Below, piece by piece: positions 15,843-24,400 of a stretch of 64,000 bases of DNA. A program made the position numbers and the translations under genes. The stretch covers positions 558,001 to 622,000 of the forward strand of contig CAVWAL010000009.1 in the NCBI GenBank assembly GCA_963752935.1, in the 5' to 3' direction. The first letter of the stretch is position 1, and each line of letters begins with the position of its first letter. The notes under the pieces are model-generated. The model did not search any database. It saw only the letters and a program-made list of their open reading frames with translations, and had not been told where the DNA came from. Source of the DNA: RI-153 sp963752935 (lineage in GTDB: Bacteria; Chloroflexota; Anaerolineae; Caldilineales; Caldilineaceae).

Positions 15843-15980
15843 TGATGATCAAGCCATCCACATCCCAATAGGCGAAGCCGCCGGATTGAAGTGAATCGAC
15901 GCAGAAGCGGTGTTGTGCATGGATTGTCTAACGGCTCGAAAGGATAGGATCAATACTACTCGGATTTCGCCTGCTGTGGG

Positions 15981-16024
15981 GGGCAAAAGAGGGGCAATTG
16001 AGGGGCAAATAAGGGGGAATTTAG
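15981..16024. repeat. Four tandem 11-bp repeats
   Basis: GGGCAAAAGAG, GGGCAATTGAG, GGGCAAATAAG and GGGGAATTTAG follow each other without a gap at 15981-16024. The period of 11 bases is about one helical turn, so equivalent bases face the same side. The array lies in the 196-base gap between the truncated MFS gene (transcribed leftward) and the stop of the 1244-aa AAA gene, upstream of the small-protein cluster. Confidence 0.7.
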
Positions 16025-16038
16025 GGAGATTGCTCTCG

Positions 16039-19000
16039 TTATGTTTCTGAGAATCCGGTTACTCCATGGATATTCTGCCATCTGAGTACCCACTGCCGCT
16101 GCAAATCGAGGACAAACCGATAGCCCCCCTGCCGATCCACCGCCAGGACGCCATGCCGTCGGAGACCGGTCAGAGCGCCTTCGATCTGTTCGGGCAACTG
16201 GGTGGATTTGGGTTGCGCTACATGCTCGTGTCGCCGGGCCACTAGGAAAGCCACCTCACGTTCTGTGTCATCCAGTTCGCGCCAGAGCGAGAGCAGATGG
16301 GCTTCGCTCATCTCCAACGTCTTCTCGGTGGCGGCGTCGACATCTTCGGCGGTAACCAGCGTGCGGCGGGCGCGGTTGGCGTCCAGCACCAGCGCATGGC
16401 AGAGCACCTGCGTAAAGTAAGGGTGACCTCCCGTCAAACGCAGCATCTTGTCGATGGCGAGGTCGTCGTAGTGAAGGAAATCCGCCACAGGGTCCTCGAT
16501 CAGTCGACGAGCGTTGGCGGCTTCGAGTAACCCAACACGAGAGTGGACCGCGCCAGAGAAGAGGCTTAACCAGTGTGGCGACGGTAAATCCGTCAGTCGG
16601 TGTGTCCCCGCGAAGACCCAGGCCAACTGGGGTTCATGCTGGATCAGATGCCGAAAGTAGGCGAAGACGCCCTCATCCACGCGCCTGCGGTTGACACGCT
16701 GCTCCAACTCCTCGAACTCGTCGAAGACAAGCACAAGTCGCCGCTGCCCCAGCGCCCCACGCACGCGCGGCAAAAAGGATCGCGTGAACAGATTCATCCC
16801 ATCGCTGCCGAACAGTTCTTGTGGCAGCTCACCCAGGCCGATACAGCGTGAGATCTCACAGGCGATGTCATAAAACAGGCTTTGCATTCCCTCCCCGTAG
16901 CCAATCCCTTGCATGTCAATGTAGACCGGCACATACGGTTCGCCTAAACCTAACCGTTGGGTCAGGCGGAAAAGGAGCGACGTTTTGCCCGTCCGCTTGG
17001 GGCCGGTGAGGACGACCGGTGTCTCCCGCTCTTTGGTCAGCGCCGCCTTCAGAAATGACATCTCCTGACTGCGACCGACAAAGAGTGGGCTGTCCGCCCG
17101 CAGCGGTGCGCCGGTGACGTACGGATTGGGAATCGTGCGAAATGGACGTCCATTCCCCAATATCTCAAAAGGCAGCACCAGCGTGTGGCTAATCACAATC
17201 CCTTCAGGATCGGTGAAGTGGTATCGAAATGAAATGCCCAGCGGGCCTGTCTCTGAAAGATGCACAGGGAAGTGCAATTGCGCGGTTTCACCCGCCGCCA
17301 ACGAGCCAATCTCCACGGTCGGCAGCGTACTGTGTACAGACGGAGAGGTCTGTATCACAATCGTCAACTGGGCCACGTCGTGCAGTCCTTCGTTATGGGC
17401 TTCGATCACCAGGTGGGTGGGGCGGTTCGCCACGACCCGGCCGGTCAGTGGTCGCAATGCGACGGCGACCCGCGCCCGTTCATTGCGTAGCGCGTCCACC
17501 AGGATCTGGCCCCAGCGCGCCAACATTGGGGACACCACCAGCGTTGCCGGCGTCTCTGTCGAAAATGCCTCCGTCTGTAACTCTGTACAACGCGACACGG
17601 CATCGAAGAGGTAGCGCAGCCGGTCGTCGGTGCTTAGGCTGCGGTGACACTTGTCCAGGGCCACAGACAAGGTTTCTAGATCATGCATCCAGGCGACCAG
17701 CGCGTTGAACTGCGGGGAATGCGCCGTGAAGACCGGCATAGCTTCTGCCAGTGCAGACGCAAGCTGCGCCAGATCCGCACAAGCTAGACCGCGCAAGAAG
17801 AAGGAGAGAATCGCCTGATTTCCTACCAGTTCGGGGACATCCAACGAAGTTGCGTCCAGATAGTGCTGGATACGTTGCAGGCCAATCATTGCATCGTCTA
17901 TCTCTTTTCGGCCATTGACCAGCAGGTGACACCCCTCCGCCAGCATCCCCAATACGGGTTGTTGATCGCCGCGCAGCACAGCGGGCAGGTGCGCCAATTG
18001 CTGCGCCGCCAGTGGATCGCTCACCGCGCGGTCAAAGAGGGCAAGGATCGCCGTCTGCCCCGTCCAGTGGTCTTTGCACTCGGCAGCCAGCAGTTCAGCC
18101 TGGCCGAGCGGTGTACTGCGGTGTTGCTCAATTCGGCGCTGTGTTTCCACCATTTCGGCCACCAAGATCGCAGACACTGCCTGATCGGCCATCCCGGTCA
18201 ACAGTGCGATTTCCTCCCGCTCATACGATCGGCCCGATTTGCGCCGACCACACAGCAGCACACCGATCAACTCAGGTTGATCCAGACGTTGCCCCAGCAG
18301 GGGGACGAGCAGCGCCATGGGCGACGCTTCGGGCATGGCGATACGATCGCCGTCTGTCAGCCGCCTGATGACACTTTGGATCAATGCAAACGCTGTGTCG
18401 GTTTCGATGGCATCGCCGCAGGTGAATAGGCTACCGGAGTCTCCCTTCTGATCCATCAGCACCAGCGCCGCCGATTCACACTGCATCAAGTCGAAAGCAC
18501 GCTGCGCCAGATCCTGGGCGACTTCGTCTACATGCAGGCGCGTACGCACCGTGCGTCCAAAAGCTGTCACTTCGGCCTGATAGTCGAGCCAGCGCCGATC
18601 TGCAGCGCGTTCGATCCGCTGCTGCACCAGCCGGTAGGTAGGCAAGAGCACCGCTACGGCGGCCAATGCCACCGTAGCCGTAAACCAGACCTCGCCAAAG
18701 CCCGCCAGGTGGTCAAAAGCTGTGCTCGACAGGATAACGATGAAGAGATAGGCGGCAAAAGCGCCCGCCGTCAGCAGCGCGTAGAGTAGTGTACGGCGTA
18801 CGGTCAGGTCGAAATTCCACAGCCGATAACGGAGGATGGCCACGGCGAAGCTAAGCGGCAAGAAAAGGACTATCAAGATGAAGACTGGATAGCGCAACAG
18901 GTGAATGGCAAGCGTCAGCGCACCCGGCCCTTCGGCGGGAATGATGACGTATGAAAAGCCGCGCACAACTTCGGCGATGAAGAGCATCACAAAGCCCAAT

Positions 19001-19773
19001 GCGCCGACCTTAATCTGCTGTTGCTGGAGTGATGTGGCATAACGCCGGTAACGTTGAACCTGGGCCAACAAACCAAAACTGAGCAGAAAAGTGTTGAAGA
19101 ACACCGACGCCACCGGCGTCCGCTCCCAAGATTCGCCGTTGACCGGGTTGTAGGGTAGATCTGGGAAGATCACCCACAGGGTCATTAAGGTGATGGCGAT
19201 GATGAAGCTATAACGTGTCCATGGCGGGGAGAAACTCCCATCGGGGAAGAAGAGAAAGCCCAGGGCAAAAGCCACGGCCAGAGCGAAGGCCTGCATCATC
19301 TCCAGGGGCAGATCCCATGCGGGCTGCACGGTGACCAGCGCCGAATCAATCGCCGGCTGGATCAGCCCAAAACAGAGGAGGGCCAGCGCCATCACCATCG
19401 CCAGCCATTCGTCGTTGCGCTGCCACACAATCAACAGTGACGGCACAAGGAAGATCGCCGTGACCACCATCTCCAGCAGGATCACATAGGCCGCGTAATC
19501 GGCAATGGTCAGACCGAGTGAGACCAGCACCGCTGCTTCGTCTGGATGCAACTGTTGATCGATATAGCTATGCACACCGGCAGAGGAAACGTTGTACGAC
19601 GTCTCCAACAACTCGTCAAAGCGTAGCGGCAACCCCATTAGCGTCACATAGAAGGTCGTCAGCAACCCCACGCACCAGACGACGAGAAGCAGGCGGGCGA
19701 ACCAGCGGCTGCCTACCGCATCAACCGCCAAGCCGCTTCTAGATGTGGCGCGTGCTTTCATTGCATCTGCCAT
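16039..19773 (-). CDS. Membrane sensor with GAF domain, Ig-like segment and C-terminal AAA ATPase
   Basis: A 1244-residue multidomain protein. Residues about 20-395 hold about ten membrane spans, ending with LRYRLWNFDLTVRRTLLYAL and VLLPTYRLVQQRIERAADRR, a boundary typical of Chloroflexota 7TM sensor kinases. Residues about 420-570 resemble a GAF domain. A helical region and an Ig-like, CARDB-type segment (about 815-920; LVIEAHNEGLHDVAQLTI) follow. The C-terminal 300 residues are an AAA/Orc-like ATPase with Walker A GPKRTGKTS and Walker B RLVLVFDEFEEL, introduced by NPYVTGAPLRADSPLFVGR. There is no histidine kinase domain, so the ATPase is the output. The start ATG overlaps the stop of the upstream AAA gene by one base (TGATG), implying coupled translation. 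Confidence 0.85.
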   Translation of the reverse strand: MADAMKARATSRSGLAVDAVGSRWFARLLLVVWCVGLLTTFYVTLMGLPLRFDELLETSYNVSSAGVHSYIDQQLHPDEAAVLVSLGLTIADYAAYVILLEMVVTAIFLVPSLLIVWQRNDEWLAMVMALALLCFGLIQPAIDSALVTVQPAWDLPLEMMQAFALAVAFALGFLFFPDGSFSPPWTRYSFIIAITLMTLWVIFPDLPYNPVNGESWERTPVASVFFNTFLLSFGLLAQVQRYRRYATSLQQQQIKVGALGFVMLFIAEVVRGFSYVIIPAEGPGALTLAIHLLRYPVFILIVLFLPLSFAVAILRYRLWNFDLTVRRTLLYALLTAGAFAAYLFIVILSSTAFDHLAGFGEVWFTATVALAAVAVLLPTYRLVQQRIERAADRRWLDYQAEVTAFGRTVRTRLHVDEVAQDLAQRAFDLMQCESAALVLMDQKGDSGSLFTCGDAIETDTAFALIQSVIRRLTDGDRIAMPEASPMALLVPLLGQRLDQPELIGVLLCGRRKSGRSYEREEIALLTGMADQAVSAILVAEMVETQRRIEQHRSTPLGQAELLAAECKDHWTGQTAILALFDRAVSDPLAAQQLAHLPAVLRGDQQPVLGMLAEGCHLLVNGRKEIDDAMIGLQRIQHYLDATSLDVPELVGNQAILSFFLRGLACADLAQLASALAEAMPVFTAHSPQFNALVAWMHDLETLSVALDKCHRSLSTDDRLRYLFDAVSRCTELQTEAFSTETPATLVVSPMLARWGQILVDALRNERARVAVALRPLTGRVVANRPTHLVIEAHNEGLHDVAQLTIVIQTSPSVHSTLPTVEIGSLAAGETAQLHFPVHLSETGPLGISFRYHFTDPEGIVISHTLVLPFEILGNGRPFRTIPNPYVTGAPLRADSPLFVGRSQEMSFLKAALTKERETPVVLTGPKRTGKTSLLFRLTQRLGLGEPYVPVYIDMQGIGYGEGMQSLFYDIACEISRCIGLGELPQELFGSDGMNLFTRSFLPRVRGALGQRRLVLVFDEFEELEQRVNRRRVDEGVFAYFRHLIQHEPQLAWVFAGTHRLTDLPSPHWLSLFSGAVHSRVGLLEAANARRLIEDPVADFLHYDDLAIDKMLRLTGGHPYFTQVLCHALVLDANRARRTLVTAEDVDAATEKTLEMSEAHLLSLWRELDDTEREVAFLVARRHEHVAQPKSTQLPEQIEGALTGLRRHGVLAVDRQGGYRFVLDLQRQWVLRWQNIHGVTGFSET

Positions 19774-21158
19774 CAGTGCCTGGATCCCATTAAGGAGTAG
19801 CCTCTGCCCCGTTCATTTTGTACCAGATCGGCGTGATCGCCCAGCTTACGCCGTACAGCTTTGACAAGGCCTTTCAGTCTTTCACCACCTACATCTACCG
19901 GTGCTTCATCCGGCCAAAGCGTCGCCTGGAGGCTCGTCTGCGGCACAACAGCGCCGGCATGGATGGCCAGTAGCCGCAGCAATTCATACTCCAATCCATG
20001 AAACTCAATCTCTTGCCCTTGCACCAGTACTCGATGTTGTACTTCGTCAATAATAAGCGGGGGCGCCTGCACCAGCCCTGGTACGGGTTGGCGAGCGAAG
20101 AAGGCACCCAATACAGGAGAAAGCAGCCTGGGTCTATCCTCTCCATCGACCACCAGCGCCAGTGCACGCAAATGGCGCAGTAACTCCGCCGGGTACTCAT
20201 CCACTTCGGTGGATATGGCAAGGCGTTTGCGATCCACCAGCGGCACGTCTTGCCAGGCATAGTGCCAGTGCGGTTCCACCTGCACCAGAAACTCGGTGTG
20301 CACCTTGGTGCGCGCCGCAACGGTCAGGTTGCCGTCGCGATCCATCTGTTCAAAAGCAATGTAAGCAGCGATTTGAAGAAAAAAGGGATGCGGGCCGGCC
20401 AGTTCAAGGATGAAACCAACCGTGGATTCGGCAAAAGCAGCAGCGGCTTGCTGCGAAAAATGACGCAGCATGGCGGCGGCATCGGCCACAGCGAAAGGGT
20501 GCAGATTGATCTGAGCGAAAATGTTAAAAAAGGGCGACGACAAGGCCGACGGCTCGGCAAAGGTCAACCATCCCAAAGAACGAGTGCTGGCCGTCACAAA
20601 GATCACTCGTCCACTCGTGGCGAGGGCACGCAGCCCCGAGAAGAAATCCGCCCCCAAATGCGGATTCATCGCAAGCGACTCAAACTCGTCCAGCAGCAGG
20701 ATCAGGCAGTCGGGTGGAGGTGTTGCGCTCAGGAGGGCCTCACGGAAAACACGGTACTCAAGCTGCATCGTCGGCGTATGGGTTATGCCAGGAAGTGTCA
20801 CCCCGTCAGCGGCAATAGCCTGTGCCAGAAGACCATACAAGGTCGACGGCGGCGCCGTCGACCACGCTTCACAGTTGAAGTAGATCCAGTGGGCGTCTAC
20901 AAGATTCCGATGTATGCCATTGCCCAGTTGCAGGAGCAAAGAGGATTTCCCGATCCGGCGTGGGCCGACAATCGACACACTCTGTCCTCGTGCGAGCAGG
21001 TCGCGCGCCTGCCGCATTTCTTCGTCACGATTCCAGAAGAAACGCGGATCACGAATCGGGCCACGTTGAAAGAATGGGTTGCCAAATTCCATTGGTTGAC
21101 GGTGGTTGGCAGGAAGCAGACGAAGCAAGATTACTTCCTGAAGAGCAGGCACGTACAA
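19773..21158 (-). CDS. AAA ATPase with C-terminal winged-helix DNA-binding domain
   Basis: A 461-residue protein. An N-terminal AAA/STAND-like ATPase begins with NPFFQRGPIRDPRFFW; Walker A is IVGPRRIGKSSLLLQL and Walker B is CLILLLDEFESL. The last 95 residues form an OmpR/PhoB-type winged helix (EIEFHGLEYELLRLLAIHAG, LKGLVKAVRRKLGD, ERGRGYSL). It is likely a transcription regulator whose DNA binding is gated by ATP, coupled to the membrane AAA sensor downstream. The start is uncertain: TTG 21158 (AGGTG nearby), TTG 21128 (AGGAAG upstream) or ATG 21092. Tandem promoters lie directly upstream. Confidence 0.85.
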   Translation of the reverse strand: MYVPALQEVILLRLLPANHRQPMEFGNPFFQRGPIRDPRFFWNRDEEMRQARDLLARGQSVSIVGPRRIGKSSLLLQLGNGIHRNLVDAHWIYFNCEAWSTAPPSTLYGLLAQAIAADGVTLPGITHTPTMQLEYRVFREALLSATPPPDCLILLLDEFESLAMNPHLGADFFSGLRALATSGRVIFVTASTRSLGWLTFAEPSALSSPFFNIFAQINLHPFAVADAAAMLRHFSQQAAAAFAESTVGFILELAGPHPFFLQIAAYIAFEQMDRDGNLTVAARTKVHTEFLVQVEPHWHYAWQDVPLVDRKRLAISTEVDEYPAELLRHLRALALVVDGEDRPRLLSPVLGAFFARQPVPGLVQAPPLIIDEVQHRVLVQGQEIEFHGLEYELLRLLAIHAGAVVPQTSLQATLWPDEAPVDVGGERLKGLVKAVRRKLGDHADLVQNERGRGYSLMGSRH

Positions 21159-21171
21159 TTACACCTACGAG

Positions 21172-21223
21172 GATTATAGGCAATTGCAATTTCAGTCTCA
21201 GATTATAGGCTATTGCGATTTCA
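21172..21223 (-). repeat. Two 23-bp direct repeats carrying tandem -10 boxes
   Basis: On the plus strand GATTATAGGCAATTGCAATTTCA (given here as 21172-21194) and its near copy at 21201-21223 differ at two positions, with a period of 29. Each copy contains ATTATA, the reverse of TATAAT, so in the minus direction each supplies a perfect -10 box to the AAA operon. Confidence 0.85.
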
Positions 21224-21230
21224 ATATCAA
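21202..21230 (-). promoter_or_regulatory. Sigma-70-type promoter of the AAA operon
   Basis: Read on the minus strand: TTGATA (21225-21230), a 17-base spacer, and TATAAT (21202-21207). A second TATAAT at 21173-21178 has CTGAGA at the 17-base distance and may be a second, weaker promoter that would give a very short leader. Confidence 0.75.
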
Positions 21231-21245
21231 TGCGCGATCAAAGGC

Positions 21246-21342
21246 TGGGTATCGTTCAGAATCACAAGTTTCCAGCGCCCCCCAAGGCCGGGGGCGAAAT
21301 CGGCATAGAAAACTGGGCCGCGACTTTTTTGAACGATACCCA
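21246..21342. repeat. 13-bp inverted repeat with internal GC hairpin
   Basis: This fills the 318-base gap (21159-21476) together with the tandem promoters. TGGGTATCGTTCA at 21246-21258 is repeated exactly as its reverse complement at 21330-21342. Inside lies a CGCCCCC/GGGGGCG hairpin at about 21277-21296. No gene is seen in the rest of the gap, about 130 bases before the DUF6941-like gene. Confidence 0.6.
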
Positions 21343-21476
21343 AGTTGAACAGGGAATTTGGCTCCTACAGCAGGATGCTGGTAACCTTCTGATACGTTGA
21401 CCGGGGCATCTTCGACGTCTGAACCCATGTAGCCCCCAAGTGGAGAACACAACCCAAGTAACCAGGAAAACTTTCC

Positions 21477-21908
21477 ATGCGTATTGAAGTCTTCTGTCTG
21501 TGTGACGCGGCAACCACGCACGCAGGCAAACTCAATCTCCTCGGCGCGTTTGATACGATCTACGCCCGCGAAATGCCAGTGATCCATCCGACCTGTGCCA
21601 TCGCCATTCGCCTGCGCTGGGAGCGGATCGAATCAAACGCAACCCATCGTCTCAAGATCCAATTTGTCGATGATGACGGGGGCGAAGTCATGCCTGTCTG
21701 GCAGAGCAACATCTCGGTGCAGGCCCTGCCGGATCGTTCGTCGAGCGCAACGGATCTCACGCTTAACCTGCACCGTATCCAATTTAACAGCTATGGGCCC
21801 TATGCCATCGATCTCGCCGTCGACGGCCGACTAGAGGCGACACTGCCGCTGTACGTGCTGCCCATGCAAGAGGATCTGCGAACCTCCAGGGCGCAGAACG
21901 GTCAATAA
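21477..21908 (+). CDS. DUF6941-like protein
   Basis: A 143-residue soluble protein matching the pattern of the DUF6941 family as I know it: an N-terminal FCLCDAA segment, GKLNLLGAFDTIYAREMP and a beta-rich body ending in LEATLPLYVLP. The family is widespread and its function unknown. The gene stands alone between the AAA operon and selA. The ATG at 21477 agrees with the family's N-terminus. Confidence 0.7.
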   Translation: MRIEVFCLCDAATTHAGKLNLLGAFDTIYAREMPVIHPTCAIAIRLRWERIESNATHRLKIQFVDDDGGEVMPVWQSNISVQALPDRSSSATDLTLNLHRIQFNSYGPYAIDLAVDGRLEATLPLYVLPMQEDLRTSRAQNGQ

Positions 21909-21976
21909 CAAGCAAATTGGCCTGTTATGCAGTAGGAATGTTGAGCTAGCGCACATCGCGCGGCCAGTTGCTATGG

Positions 21977-21982
21977 TATTCT
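21977..21982 (+). promoter_or_regulatory. Possible extended -10 element before selA
   Basis: TATTCT preceded by CTATGG, 64 bases before selA. No convincing -35 was found. The CTATGGTA context is the same as at 5022-5032. Confidence 0.3.
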
Positions 21983-22046
21983 GAACAAAGGCAGACACGG
22001 TAACCACACGACCGATCGCGATCAACGGAAGAGAATTGTTACAACA

Positions 22047-23462
22047 ATGGTCGTCAAGACAACTTTTGATTCAGCCACGCACACAACACAGGAAGCGCTG
22101 CGCAATCTGCCCGCCGTCGATGCCCTTTTGCGACAAGAGGCGTTTCAACGCTTGATCGAACGCGAAGGGGCGCAGGCGGTCACGGATGCCGTGCGCGACG
22201 TGCTAGACGAAGCGCGTGTCCAGATTCGCAGCGGTTCTGATCTGGGCGGCGTGCACTGGGTGCAGCGTGTGGAGCATTTACTGGCAGCCTCGAACCAATC
22301 GACGCTGCGCACAGTGATCAACGCCACCGGGGTCATCCTCCACACCAATCTAGGACGTGCCCCGCTCAGCGCAGCGGCGCGCACTGCCATTGCGCAACTC
22401 AGCGCCGGCTATACCGATCTTGAGTATGATCTTGAAGAAGGTCGGCGTGGCAGCCGCTATGATCACGCCGCCACCTTGCTCTGTCAACTGACGGGGGCAG
22501 AGGATGCGCTGGTGGTCAACAACAATGCCGCCGCCGTCTACCTGGTGTTGGCTGCCCTCTGCCAGGGGCGTGAGGTGGTGATCAGCCGCGGTGAACTGGT
22601 GGAAATCGGCGGCGGTTTTCGCATTCCCGATGTATTGCGTCAGAGTGGCGCACAGTTGATCGAGGTCGGTACGACCAATCGCACACATGCCGGCGATTTC
22701 GCCAACGCGATTGGGCCGGCAACGGCGGCGCTTATGCGCGTCCATGCCAGTAATTTTCGACAGATAGGCTTTGTCACCCAGCCGGCGCTGGCGGATCTGG
22801 TGAGCATTGCCGCCCAAAGCAGTCAACGCCTGCTCGTAATCGATGATCTGGGCAGCGGCACCTTGCTTGATACGGCCGCCTTTGGCCTTGCTCCCGAACC
22901 CACGATTCAGGAAAGTGTCGCCGCCGGCGCCGATCTAATCACCTTCAGCGGGGACAAGTTACTGGGCGGTCCCCAGGCCGGGTTGATTGTGGGCAAGCGG
23001 GGCCCGATGGAGATTTTGCGCAAACACCCAATGGCGCGTTCCCTACGCGTGGACAAGATGACGCTGGCCGCGCTCGATGCAACCTTGCGCGCCTATCTGC
23101 GTGGAAGGGCGCCGGCAGAGATCCCTGTCTGGCGCATGATTTCGGCATCGCTCACAACTTTGCAGCACCGCGCCGAAACATGGCAACGTACGCTCAATGA
23201 GGCGGGCCTGTCGGCTTCGGTAATCGCCGGGGAAAGTACCATCGGCGGCGGCAGCCTGCCCGGCGAGACACTACCGACCGCGCTGCTCGCCCTGGATCTA
23301 CCGAAACCGGACGCAGCCGCTGCTCTGCTTCGGGGAACAGAGACCCCGGTGATTGGTCGTATTCAGCGCCACCAACTCGTCTTCGATCCGCGCACGGTGG
23401 CGCCGGAGGAGGAAGATCGATTGGTGACATCCCTATTGATGCTGAAAGATCAACCATGGTAA
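22047..23462 (+). CDS. selA: L-seryl-tRNA(Sec) selenium transferase
   Basis: A 471-residue PLP enzyme that turns Ser-tRNA(Sec) into selenocysteinyl-tRNA with selenophosphate, as part of the cytoplasmic selenocysteine pathway. Family motifs are all present: VINATGVILHTNLGRAPLS (about residue 90), NNNAAAVYLVL, EIGGGFRIPDVL, VGTTNRTHAGDF, and the PLP lysine in TFSGDKLLGGPQAG (about residue 302). Length is normal. The stop codon overlaps the start of the isopentenyl phosphate kinase gene (ATGGTAA), so the two are probably translated together although their pathways are unrelated. selB, selC and selD were not found in this window. Confidence 0.95.
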   Translation: MVVKTTFDSATHTTQEALRNLPAVDALLRQEAFQRLIEREGAQAVTDAVRDVLDEARVQIRSGSDLGGVHWVQRVEHLLAASNQSTLRTVINATGVILHTNLGRAPLSAAARTAIAQLSAGYTDLEYDLEEGRRGSRYDHAATLLCQLTGAEDALVVNNNAAAVYLVLAALCQGREVVISRGELVEIGGGFRIPDVLRQSGAQLIEVGTTNRTHAGDFANAIGPATAALMRVHASNFRQIGFVTQPALADLVSIAAQSSQRLLVIDDLGSGTLLDTAAFGLAPEPTIQESVAAGADLITFSGDKLLGGPQAGLIVGKRGPMEILRKHPMARSLRVDKMTLAALDATLRAYLRGRAPAEIPVWRMISASLTTLQHRAETWQRTLNEAGLSASVIAGESTIGGGSLPGETLPTALLALDLPKPDAAAALLRGTETPVIGRIQRHQLVFDPRTVAPEEEDRLVTSLLMLKDQPW

Positions 23463-24301
23463 ACGCTTCCCGATTGATCTACGTCAAGCTGGGCGGCTCG
23501 TTGATCACCGACAAGCGGCAGCCCGAAACGCCGCGATTGGACGTGATTCAGCGTCTGGCCCAGGAGATTGCACGGGCGCGACGCCACGCACCGGATCTGC
23601 AGTTGATCGTAGGGCACGGATCGGGCAGCTTTGGTCACGTTGTGGGCAGCCGATACGGAACCCGCGCCGGTGTTCACACGTCTGAGGAGTGGTATGGGTT
23701 TGCCGCCACCGCCGATGCCGCAGCCAGGCTCAACCGCATTGTGACGGCGGCGCTGTTGGCCACAGGCATACCCGCATGGACGATCCAACCCAGTGCCGCG
23801 CTACGCTGCCGTGACGGCGAGATCGTGGACGGTCCACATGCTGCCGTGGAAACGGCGCTCAGGCAGGGGCTTGTGCCGGTCGTCCACGGCGATGTGGCGC
23901 TGGATGAGGTGCGCGGCGGCACGATTGCCAGCACCGAGGAAATCTTCGAGTGGCTGGCCGCCCACTTGACACCGCATCGGATTGTGTTGGCAGGCGAAGT
24001 GGACGGCGTCTACACCGGCGATCCCTTGCGCGAGGCGTCGGCGCAGCGCATTGAGCGGATCACAGCGGCCAGCTTCGCCGAGAACCAAAGGGGAATCGGC
24101 GGCAGTTTCGGCACCGATGTTACCGGCGGCATGGCAGCCAAAGTGGAGCAAGCCGTCCGCCTCGTGGAGCGTCACCCGGGGTTGATGGTGTCGATCTGTA
24201 GTGGCTTACAGACTGATACGCTTTTCCACGCTTTGATCGATGAGCAGTCTATACCGGGTACGTTGGTGACCGCTGCTTCCTTGCCTGTCGAGAACGCTTG
24301 A
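23456..24301 (+). CDS. Isopentenyl phosphate kinase
   Basis: A 281-residue amino-acid-kinase-fold protein that phosphorylates isopentenyl phosphate to IPP. The N-terminal KLGGSLITDK and the diagnostic GHGSGSFGH (about residues 53-61) point to isopentenyl phosphate kinase; the His after GSGSFG is what separates this branch from glutamate 5-kinase and acetylglutamate kinase. EVDGVYTGDP and GTDVTGGMAAKV are the later nucleotide-binding motifs. Such kinases are known from Roseiflexus and other Chloroflexota, where phosphomevalonate decarboxylase makes the substrate. ATG 23456 overlaps selA by seven bases. Confidence 0.9.
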   Translation: MVNASRLIYVKLGGSLITDKRQPETPRLDVIQRLAQEIARARRHAPDLQLIVGHGSGSFGHVVGSRYGTRAGVHTSEEWYGFAATADAAARLNRIVTAALLATGIPAWTIQPSAALRCRDGEIVDGPHAAVETALRQGLVPVVHGDVALDEVRGGTIASTEEIFEWLAAHLTPHRIVLAGEVDGVYTGDPLREASAQRIERITAASFAENQRGIGGSFGTDVTGGMAAKVEQAVRLVERHPGLMVSICSGLQTDTLFHALIDEQSIPGTLVTAASLPVENA

Positions 24302-24312
24302 CGGGTCTCATT

Positions 24313-24342
24313 TTGTCGTTCGTGATTGCAGACAGGTATAAT
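24313..24342 (+). promoter_or_regulatory. Promoter of rseP
   Basis: TTGTCG (24313-24318), an 18-base spacer and a perfect TATAAT (24337-24342), 58 bases before the protease start. Confidence 0.65.
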
Positions 24343-24400
24343 ACCGGCGTCTCAGCCCAAAATTGCCTGAGCGCAGAGAGTTCCACTGACTGAGGACACT

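Noticed and set aside
20250..21179. Plus-strand open frame (309 codons) opposite the winged-helix AAA gene
   Set aside because: Antisense shadow of a gene with clear ATPase and winged-helix motifs.
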